NCBI RefSeq assembly: GCF_014174515.1
Contig: NZ_JACJUG010000022.1
Span: 32,062-96,061, forward strand
Length of the DNA stretch: 64,000 bases
Reading direction: 5' to 3'
Origin: Mitsuaria sp. WAJ17
GTDB lineage: Bacteria > Pseudomonadota > Gammaproteobacteria > Burkholderiales > Burkholderiaceae_C
The stretch's first letter is position 1, and every line of letters starts with the position of its first letter. The notes under the pieces were generated by a model. The model saw only the letters and a program-made list of their open reading frames with translations, had not been told where the DNA came from and made no database searches. A program made the position numbers and the translations under genes. Positions 40,888 to 49,400 of the stretch are shown one piece after another.

Positions 40888-43014
40888 ATGTGGATGGACC
40901 GCTGCAAGATGCCGCCTGAGGACGCCACCGTGAGGCCGTTGCTGCGCACCCCAACGCCTTATCCCACCGAAAGCCTCCTGGGACACGTTTTGCGCGTGTC
41001 GGAAGAAAATGGCTACGACTCACCTTGGCATGTCCTCAGTCTCGCAGGCATTGCTCAAGGTGAGATGCGGACGGCAGGATTCCCAGTTCGCAAGCTCGCG
41101 GCGGTGACGGGACGAAGTCCTTCCGAATATGCACACATCGCCTATCAGGATCTGAACAAGGCGGCCGGCTATAGGTTGTTGGGACACGCCTTAGGCAGCT
41201 CGTTGGTAAGTCAGCCGCTCCGCTTGAGTCGGCCGGCGTTGTGTCCCGACTGCGTCAATGAATCAGGGCACGTGGACGCCTTCTGGGATTTGAGCTTGGC
41301 GGTGGCCTGTCCTAGTCACGGCAGGTTGGCGATTTCGGCATGTCCGCATTGCGATGCCAAGTTGACGTGGTTTCGACCAGGCTTACTTCAATGCAAATGC
41401 GGAGGCGATCTTCTTGACGCGGCGCCGACGCTTGCCGAGCCTGCCTTGCAGGAGCTGATGCAGGTGATGTGCGCCAATTTACATCGTCGGCTGCCATCTA
41501 CTCCGATGTTGAAATCGATGCCGACGCAGGCCTTGCTGGCGCTTCCGTTCCAATCACTGCTCGCGTTGGTCCGACAGCTAGGGCGCTTTACTCTAGGCGC
41601 TTCGGGTGGCCTGCGAGCAGTGTCTGACGCGGATCTGGCTCTGGCCGCGGCCAGCACACTATGCGAATGGCCATCCCGATTTCATCAGTTGCTACGCGTC
41701 GTTGATGCATCGCAGCAGGCGCGCGATAGGTCGACAACGCTTAGAAAGCGTTACGAATCGTTCTACGACGCCTTGTTCAAGGGGCGTGATGACTATTCGT
41801 TTCTGGAGGCCGAGTTCATTCGCTTTGGAACCATGGAGTGGGGTGATGGCATCGTTGATCGACGAATGCTAGGCGGGCTGCCCGTTGAGCGACGCTATAT
41901 GTCGCTGAACGAGTTGTCGCAACGAACGGGAGTTGATCCCAGAACTTTGTCCAAATGGGCGAGGTCTGGAAGGCTGTCGATCAAGGAGATATCGACTGGA
42001 AAACAAAAGCGCTATATAGCTGATGCGTCCGAGTTGGCCCCTCCTCTCATTGCAGAAGGCCGAATGATGGGGGCCCGCTGTGCGGCGCGCTTCGTTGAAC
42101 TGCCGGTCAGCGCACTTGCGGCGTTGAAGGCCTCAGGCCACTATGCATCGCGGCACAGTCCGGCCATGAAGCCAGGCTATCACGAGGCTGATTTGGAGGC
42201 CTTCAAGATTCAGCTTTTGACAACGACGCCAGTTGCCGAAGTTGATCCAGAAGTTCAGCGGGACGAGCAGGTGTCTCTCGCCTACGTGATGCAGGAAATT
42301 CGCTTCTGGGCAGGCGATGGAAAGGGACGCTTTGTCGCAGCCTATTTAGATGGAAAGGTGAAATCGGTCGGAAGAGCAGGGGAAGGTGTAGGCGGTATCT
42401 TGTTCAAGCGGACTGACGTCGAGGCATTTGCCAAGCGCTGCCGAACAGATGCGTCGGGCGAAGCCGTATCCATTCAGGAGGCTGCTCAGAGCATCGGCTG
42501 TCCTGTGGCCGCAGTTCCAGGCTTGGTTCACCAAGGCCTGCTTGAAGCGGTCCAGGGGGCGAACAGGACACGGATCCCGCGTGGATCGATTAATGCCTTT
42601 CTGGAACGATTCTCAGCGCTGCTCTCCATCGCCAAGGACTTGGGAACCACGACCGCCCGCCTACAACGAATCTGCAGGTCCTCGGACATCAGTACGCTTC
42701 GGGTTCCTACGACGGCGGAATGCGCGACGTTCTTTGTCAGCAGGTCAATGGTCGATGCGGTGAGAGCCGCCTGGACTGCAATACGTACGAAGCCGAAACG
42801 GCCAGCGGTAGATGTTCTCGAGACATATCTACAAAGTCTTCGACAAGCCGGAGTACCGCTGCCACGCAAGGGTATGGTTCCCAACAAGTCGGCAATCGCG
42901 ATGGCCTGTGGCATTGACCGAAGCGCGCTAGCGTCCGGTAAGGACGCCGGCGTGCTCCTTGCGGCTTTTGCACTAGATGAGGCTGGATCATTTGACGGGC
43001 GTCAGCCGCGCTGA
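40888..43014 (+). CDS. tniQ-like: TniQ/TnsD-like target-selection protein
   Basis: This 708-aa protein has the N-terminal TniQ domain: PTPYPTESLLGHVLRVSEENGY, then a zinc-binding region with CPDCVNESGHVDAFWDLS, CPSHG, CPHCDAKL and CKCGG. A MerR/helix-turn-helix-like segment follows (MSLNELSQRTGVDPRTLSKWARSGRLS, read in two parts). The long C-terminal half may bind a specific DNA site, as TnsD does at attTn7. Placement right after the ATPase is as in Tn7- and Tn5053-type elements. The start is uncertain, with ATG 40888 or 40909 and no strong Shine-Dalgarno. Confidence 0.85.
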   Translation: MWMDRCKMPPEDATVRPLLRTPTPYPTESLLGHVLRVSEENGYDSPWHVLSLAGIAQGEMRTAGFPVRKLAAVTGRSPSEYAHIAYQDLNKAAGYRLLGHALGSSLVSQPLRLSRPALCPDCVNESGHVDAFWDLSLAVACPSHGRLAISACPHCDAKLTWFRPGLLQCKCGGDLLDAAPTLAEPALQELMQVMCANLHRRLPSTPMLKSMPTQALLALPFQSLLALVRQLGRFTLGASGGLRAVSDADLALAAASTLCEWPSRFHQLLRVVDASQQARDRSTTLRKRYESFYDALFKGRDDYSFLEAEFIRFGTMEWGDGIVDRRMLGGLPVERRYMSLNELSQRTGVDPRTLSKWARSGRLSIKEISTGKQKRYIADASELAPPLIAEGRMMGARCAARFVELPVSALAALKASGHYASRHSPAMKPGYHEADLEAFKIQLLTTTPVAEVDPEVQRDEQVSLAYVMQEIRFWAGDGKGRFVAAYLDGKVKSVGRAGEGVGGILFKRTDVEAFAKRCRTDASGEAVSIQEAAQSIGCPVAAVPGLVHQGLLEAVQGANRTRIPRGSINAFLERFSALLSIAKDLGTTTARLQRICRSSDISTLRVPTTAECATFFVSRSMVDAVRAAWTAIRTKPKRPAVDVLETYLQSLRQAGVPLPRKGMVPNKSAIAMACGIDRSALASGKDAGVLLAAFALDEAGSFDGRQPR

Positions 43015-43857
43015 CCCTCACGATCTGCACGGTGATGCGCTGCACGCGCCATGGCGAGGTGGCAGCTCATGGTCGGGGCGAGGCAGACCATGAGGGCTGC
43101 CATTGCCGATTCAGCCTTGGCTTTGGCATCCTAGCCAGCGCCACCAGTCGCGTGCGGCGCTCCACACAGCCCTAGATCTGACAGCCCGGCGCTCGGAGAT
43201 GCTCCGGCAGGTCAGGGCTCGTACGGCACACCCGGCAACCTGACGGGGATGTCACTATTTCCCGTGAACTCCTTCAGGCCCTCGATGACCAGCAGTTGCT
43301 CGGCCAGCATGCGCTTTAGCTTGGCGTTCTCGACTTTCAGTTCCTTCAGCCGCTTGGCCTCGGCGACATCCGCGTCACCCCTCCTCGCGGAGCGGGCGGC
43401 ACTTGAGCATCAGCTCACCGGCCAGATCGAAACAGCCGCTCCAAAGCTGTTCCAGCGGAGCCAATTTGGCGCATGCCCCCCCAAAAAGGAGGGGCTGCTT
43501 TCAAGCCGAAGGGCAAGTACCGTGCGCGCCAACCTGCCCTCCCTCCAGCTTGCCGAATTTGCGCAGAACTATTCGTTCGTGGAAGAGGCGAACAGACGCA
43601 AAAATTGCAGGGACTTTTTTCTTTCTAGTTTGGCGGAAAGAAGATTTCCATGCCCCCAGGTGGACGGCGAGATTACATATTTTTTCCACATTTGGTCAAT
43701 CGGTGAGCTCATTTTTTGAAGCCGCTTCATCGAAGACTTTCCATTCTCGGTAGGGGTGGTTTTTGACAGGCGTTAGCTTTCCTGTTGGCTTGAGGTTGTT
43801 GATTGCATTTCTTCGCTTGGGGCTTTGCTTTGAGCTCCAAAGTGTATTAATTTTCTT
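43015..43857. other. Non-coding stretch with hairpin and insertion-sequence debris
   Basis: After tniQ, GGCAGCTCATGGTC (43061-43074) and GACCATGAGGGCTGCC (43086-43101) form an inverted repeat with a 2-nt bulge. An IS3-family remnant lies on the reverse strand at about 43245-43400. From about 43560 the sequence becomes AT-rich towards the RHS gene. Open frames here have no supported product. Confidence 0.5.
43250..43395 (-). pseudogene. Remnant of an IS3-family transposase OrfA
   Basis: The reverse strand reads EAKRLKELKVENAKLKRMLAEQ and LLVIEGLKEFTG, the C-terminal leucine-zipper part of IS3-family OrfA proteins. The frame has no start codon of its own in place, and no OrfB follows, so it is a decayed fragment. 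It marks a past insertion near the edge of the transposition module. Confidence 0.65.
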
Positions 43858-46428
43858 ATGATTTCTTCAGTAATGGAAAAGTACTGCATCCCGAAGTTTG
43901 AAAGTTCTTGCTTGACTTTGGCAGTGTTGGCTGCTTCTTCGACGCTTTGCCAAGCGGGAACCATCACATTGAAGACAGCGCCAGTGGTGCGCTGGGGAAC
44001 AAATTTGGCACCCGCCATTGGCTACTTTGATTCACTCGGGGAAGCCTTTGCCGCCCTTGTGCAATATCAGGCGGCTCATTTTGACAAGTCATTGGCGGAA
44101 ATCCCATTCTATGCCGATCGAGCTGCCGGCAGTCCATTTGTGGATAGCGGCAGTAAAAACATAAACGGGATCGACAATTTATATTCGTGGGCAGCAAATC
44201 GATTCCGATATGTTCTGCAGAGTGATGGGTCTTATGTTTTGAAGTCTGACCCTATTACTTCTGGAATTGTCGCGGCAAATATGAATTGCCCGGATGGGGC
44301 TGTCTATAAATTCTCCAACACCACTCCCGACGGCAAAGTTCAGAAGGCCTGGTGTGAGGTGACTATCAAAACGCGAGACAAGCGGCGGAATGAGTGCGGG
44401 TATGGAAATCCGATATTCCCGGCGCCGGGTCTTAAAGAGCAAAGAGAAGTGGATTACCGGTCTGCAAGCGGCGCGCTACAAATGGAGCGAACCTATAGAA
44501 GTGATATTGGTGCATTCGCATCTATCGCCTCGCGCAGTGTTGGCTTTTCTGACTATCAGGGTGCAAATATTGGTGCGGCATGTGTGCCTCGAGTGTGGAC
44601 CGAAATATCCTATTCGGGCGGTGAAGGGGTGCTTACCAAAACTGTACGATCAGGCTGCTTCCCTGTGTATCCTGATGGTTCTAAAAAGGCTCTACTCACC
44701 ACGCGGGACGGGATGCTGGTGGAGTTCAACATCTTGGATGGTGTTGCGCAGTCCAGCACGAGCTCTAAAGAATCAGCGATCAAGGTCGTCGATTCAGGTG
44801 GCTCGACACGGTGGATGGTTACTACGGAATCAGACTATATCGATGTCTATGCTGATTCCGGCCAACTGCTTTCAAGCTGGTCCATGAGTGGTAGGAAGAC
44901 ATCCTATTTGTATTCGGATGGAACGGTCTCTACAGATATCGCTCCGGGTGCCGGGTATCTTCTTGCTCAGTCGGACGAATTCGGTCGATCCATGTATTTC
45001 ACGTATGACAAGGCTGGCAACTTGTCTACTATGCAGGATCCTGTAGGGGGGGTGTACAAGTATTCCTTTGATCCTCAGAATCGACTGATAGGGGTTAGAT
45101 ATCCCAATGGGTTGACTGTTGATTATCATTGGGGGGAGGTGGATTACGCGCCTGGAGCTAATGGATTCCAGGCGCTAACTGGACGGTCTGAAACTTGGGG
45201 TGGAATTACTACTCGAGTTGGTTCATATGGCTATGACGCTGACGGGAATGCGATATCTACTGAAGGGCCAAAAGGGTTGAATAGATTTGTTGTGGCGAAT
45301 CGCCAAACCAACCAAGTCGATCTTGTCGACCCGCTGGGTGCATCTAGGACGATGCAGTTCGTCGGGATCAACGACGTTCCTCACGTAACCTCTATTTCGC
45401 AACCGGCTGGGTCTGGTTGTTCGGCAGCTCATAAAAGTAGCACATTTGATGTTTATGGAAATGTGACGGTTCGTGATGACTTCTCCGGAAGTCGTACCTG
45501 CTATGCATATGCTGGTGGGCGGAATTTGGAAACGGTGCGCGTCGAAGGATTGGTTGCAGGGTATGGCTGCGCGGGTGTGATTTCGGCTGGAGCTAATCTA
45601 CCGACTGGTAGTAGAAAGATAAGTACGGCTTGGCACCCTGATTGGCGTGTGGAGGTTGGTCGAGCAGAACCTAAGCGACGTATCAGTTGGATTTATAACG
45701 GACAGCCCGATCCATTTAATAGCGGCGCGATAGCAAGCTGTGCCCCGGTGTCTGCAAAACTGCCTAACGGAAAACCCATTTCAGTACTTTGCAAGCAGGT
45801 TGAGCAAGCAACGTCTGACGAGCGGGGGGTGCTGGGGCTAGCCGCAGTTCCGATCGGGACGCCGCGAACTTCTTCTTTTACCTATAACCAGTTCGGTCAA
45901 ATGCTCACGAGTGTGGATCCACGTGGGTTTGTGACAGTATATGAATACTACGACAGCTCAAGTGCTGACTATATGGTCGGAGATCTTAAAAGTATCACCA
46001 ATCCGGCTGGCCATGTAACTCAGTATGTGCGATACGATAAGAATGGACGGCTTCTGAAGGTCATGGACCCCAATGGGGTCATTAGTGAGATGACCTATAC
46101 ACCTCGTGGATGGTTGAAATCGTTGACGGTCACATCGGCGGGGGATGGTTACATTCCGCTAACTTCAAACTACTCCTACGATGGAGTGGGGAATGTTACT
46201 CAGACTACTTTCCCAGACGGCTCTGGACTGAACTACGATTACGATGAAGCGCACCGTCTCATTGGAATTTCTGATACTGCGGGTAATCGAGTTATTTATG
46301 AGCTTGACGCTGCAGGTAATCGGATCAGCGAGCGGGTTCAAGACGCCAGCGGCGTGCTGGCTCGCAATATTAAACGATCGTTCGACGCCTTGGGGCGTTT
46401 GCAGCAAGTAATCGGCTCTTCGCAGTGA
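43858..46428 (+). CDS. Secreted RHS/YD-repeat protein (N-terminal type, no core)
   Basis: This 856-aa protein has a signal peptide (SSCLTLAVLAASSTLCQAG), then a GYGNPIFPAPGLKEQREVDY region typical of the domain that opens RHS repeat proteins (DUF6531-like), and many YD repeats such as SYGYDADGNAIST, RYDKNGRLLKVMD and YDEAHRLIGISD. It lacks an RHS core and toxin tip: it stops after RSFDALGRLQQVIGS. RHS proteins form shells around a C-terminal toxin, so this looks like a half protein. It is AT-richer than the host genes. ATG 43873 is an alternative start; no Shine-Dalgarno is clear. Confidence 0.75.
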   Translation: MISSVMEKYCIPKFESSCLTLAVLAASSTLCQAGTITLKTAPVVRWGTNLAPAIGYFDSLGEAFAALVQYQAAHFDKSLAEIPFYADRAAGSPFVDSGSKNINGIDNLYSWAANRFRYVLQSDGSYVLKSDPITSGIVAANMNCPDGAVYKFSNTTPDGKVQKAWCEVTIKTRDKRRNECGYGNPIFPAPGLKEQREVDYRSASGALQMERTYRSDIGAFASIASRSVGFSDYQGANIGAACVPRVWTEISYSGGEGVLTKTVRSGCFPVYPDGSKKALLTTRDGMLVEFNILDGVAQSSTSSKESAIKVVDSGGSTRWMVTTESDYIDVYADSGQLLSSWSMSGRKTSYLYSDGTVSTDIAPGAGYLLAQSDEFGRSMYFTYDKAGNLSTMQDPVGGVYKYSFDPQNRLIGVRYPNGLTVDYHWGEVDYAPGANGFQALTGRSETWGGITTRVGSYGYDADGNAISTEGPKGLNRFVVANRQTNQVDLVDPLGASRTMQFVGINDVPHVTSISQPAGSGCSAAHKSSTFDVYGNVTVRDDFSGSRTCYAYAGGRNLETVRVEGLVAGYGCAGVISAGANLPTGSRKISTAWHPDWRVEVGRAEPKRRISWIYNGQPDPFNSGAIASCAPVSAKLPNGKPISVLCKQVEQATSDERGVLGLAAVPIGTPRTSSFTYNQFGQMLTSVDPRGFVTVYEYYDSSSADYMVGDLKSITNPAGHVTQYVRYDKNGRLLKVMDPNGVISEMTYTPRGWLKSLTVTSAGDGYIPLTSNYSYDGVGNVTQTTFPDGSGLNYDYDEAHRLIGISDTAGNRVIYELDAAGNRISERVQDASGVLARNIKRSFDALGRLQQVIGSSQ

Positions 46429-46492
46429 TTTGTGCTGGATGTGCTGAAGCTGACAAATGTCTGCGATACAAACAAATTCAGGGAGGGACTCT

Positions 46493-49400
46493 ATGTGGTC
46501 GGATACTACATCCGGAGAGCGGGCGTGCGATACCGGGCCTAGGCAAAGACTAGATATTCTGCTTTTGCGAGGAATCGCGTCTGTGCGGTCACTGGTTGTG
46601 TTCCTGCTGGCGACTTTGAGTTGCAAAGCTGGGCTAGCCGCAACCGCTACCAGCGTCGCTCTTGTGTCCAGTCTGAACCCAAGTTACGTATCTCAGGCCA
46701 CGACGCTAACGGCAACCGTGACGCCGTTGTCGGCAACAGGCTCCGTGACATTCAAGAGTGGAGCTACCGTATTAGGAAGTGCTTCGCTCGATGCTGGAAA
46801 AGCGGTCCTCTCGACCAGCTTCAGCTCCTCTGGCACAAGTAGCTTGACGGCGGTCTACGCCGGAAATGGCACATATGCCTCGAGCACCTCAGCAGCAATC
46901 AGTCAGGTGATCAAGGCCAAAGCTACAACCACTACAGTGTTGAGCAGCGGACTCAATCCAAGCGCCACAGGGCAGAGCTTGATTCTCACGGCGAAGCTTA
47001 CGCCGTCGACCGCCACCGGCACAGTGACCTTCAAAGATGGGACGACCGTCCTGGGCACTGGTAGTCTTAGTGCAGGCACGGCTACCCTCACTACAAGTAT
47101 TGCCGCTGCTGGTACTCACACTCTGACGGCTATCTATGCCGGAGACATCGCCAATGCTGCGAGCACGTCGCCCGGTCTCAATCAGGTAGTGAAAGCGGCC
47201 ACTAGCGCGACGCTAGGCTCCAACGTCAACCCGAGTTTTCTGGGGCAGAGTGTTGTTCTAACGGCAAAATTGGCACCCATTACCGCGACCGGGTCGGTTA
47301 CCTTCAAGAATGGCGCGACAACGCTAGGCACTGCTACGCTCAGCTCCGGTGTGGCTACCTTAACAACAAGCTTCAGCATAGCGGGAAATGCAAGTCTCTC
47401 AGCGGTTTATGCAGGTGATGCTGCAAATGCGGCTAGTACATCGGCTGTGCTAACCCAAGCCGTAAACGCTAAAGCTACTACCGCCACGACTGTCGGTACT
47501 AGCGTGAATCCAAGCTACGTGGGCCAACCTCTCACGTTGACTGCCGCGGTGAGCCCGTCTACGGCTAGTGGAACTGTGACATTCAAAGATGGTTCGACAA
47601 TTTTGGGTACGGGCACCCTCAGTGGTGGTGTTGCGACACTGAGCACCAGTTTCAGTAGCGCAGGCACCCACAGCGTTACTGCTTCTTATGCTGGCGATGT
47701 TGGCAATGGCTCGAGTACCTCTACATCGATTGGCCAAGTGGTGAACGCCAAGGTGTCCACCACCACCTCCCTTGCTAGTGGATTGAATCCCAGCTATGTC
47801 AGTCAGCCGGTGACTCTCAAGGCTACGGTGAGTCCCGCAACCACTGTTGGCACGGTGACTTTCAAAGACGGGACCACCACATTGGGGACGTCCACGATCA
47901 ACTCCGGAACTGCGACACTCACAACCTCATTTACTACTGTCGGCGCTCACAGCCTTAAGGCAACCTATGACGGGAACGCCAGTAGTAGCGCGAGCACGTC
48001 GGCGGCACTCACACAGACTGTGAAGACTAAGGCGACCTCATCGGTAACTTTGGACTCCTTCTCTAAGGCTTACGTTGGTGAAGTGTTCACCATCTATCCA
48101 AAGGTAGATGGCGCCTTCATTCTTAGTGGTCCGATGGGAACGCTGACGCTCTACGATAGTGGCGTTGCAATTGCGTCTGTCCCTACGCGAGCAGGCTCTC
48201 AGCCGGCTATGGCGGTGACCTTTGATACCGCTGGTACACATCGATTGACCGCCGTGTTTTCCGGCGACGACGCCAATTTGAGCAGCTCGTCGGCCGCGTT
48301 CGAACAACTTGTTCGAGCTAAGCGAGCACCGGTAACAGTCGACTTGTACTCAAGCTTGACACCTTCGGCTACTGGACAAAATGTTACATTGACAGCTACT
48401 TTGTCACCACCCACGGCAACCGGTGATGTCGTATTCAGAGATAGCGAATATGGGAACCTATCCGTCGATACGAGTGCCGCTGGTGTCGCCAAGCATGTCC
48501 ATCAATTTAGTACGGCACGAACGTACAGTCTTACTGCGTACTACGTTGGAGACGATACTAATGCACCAAGCAGCTCGCCGGTGTTGGTGCAGGAGGTCTT
48601 GTCTAAATCTTCGTCGACAATATTGGTCGCCTCGTCTGCTTCTCTTTCGCTGAGGCAGCCCACGACTTTCACGGCATCGGTCAGCCCAGCCACATTGTCG
48701 GGCAGCGTGACGTTTAAAGACGGTGCTACGTCGTTGGGAACCGTGCCTCTTGTCGGTGGCGCAGCGAGCTACACGACTGGCTTTTCAACGTCCGGGACAC
48801 ATAGCGTTACCGCTACTTATTCTGGCGATGGAGTCTACGGGGCCAGCATTTCAAGCCCTGTTGCTGTGTCGGTGAGTTGCCTCCTCACCCTGAGCAGCTC
48901 TGCTGACACGATTGCTAGCGGCACGGCGATTACCCTGACAGCGAGTTTGGAAGGGGCCGCACTGACTGGAACCGTCGGCTTTGTTGATGGCTCAACGGCG
49001 CTTGGAAACGCTCCCATCAGTGCTAACAAGGCATCACTGTCAGTCACACTCGGCACTCCGGGTCTCCACTCGGTAAGGGCGATCTACGGCGGCGATGGCA
49101 CGAGTGCACCATGTTCATCTGAACATGTAGCCGTGCAGGTCAATGGCGGTGGTTCAGGCGGCACTGGCGCTATGACCTGGATTTACGGCTATGACCCGAG
49201 CGGCAATCGCTGGGCCGATGTGGATCCCAAGGGAAATGCCGTAAGCCGAGACTTTGACACCCTGAACCGCTTGGTGCAGGTAGATAGCCCGCCGCCTTCG
49301 ACGGGGTCGACTCCGCCCAGCGTCCGGATGCGCTACGACGAACAGGGGAACCTCGTCGCTGTCATTGATCCTCGAGGATTGGAAACATCCTATTCCGTCG

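Larger units (their letters stand above)
35385..43014 (+). mobile_element. Tn7-like transposon, one end plus transposition genes
   Basis: The element end sits just after nrdJ and carries TnsB-type repeats. The transposition module reads small DNA-binding-like protein, TnsA endonuclease, DDE transposase (TnsB/TniA), ATPase (TnsC/TniB, with an in-frame stop) and TniQ, all on the forward strand. The TnsA homologue points to cut-and-paste transposition as in Tn7, rather than the replicative mode of TnsA-less relatives. The other end, in inverted orientation, was not found up to 64000, so it is either beyond the window or lost; the limit given is the end of tniQ. Base composition is lower in G+C than the flanking nrdJ region. 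Confidence 0.8.

Noticed and set aside
43249..43719. Forward open frame after tniQ
   Set aside because: It runs antisense across the IS3 remnant and then through AT-rich sequence with no protein-like features.
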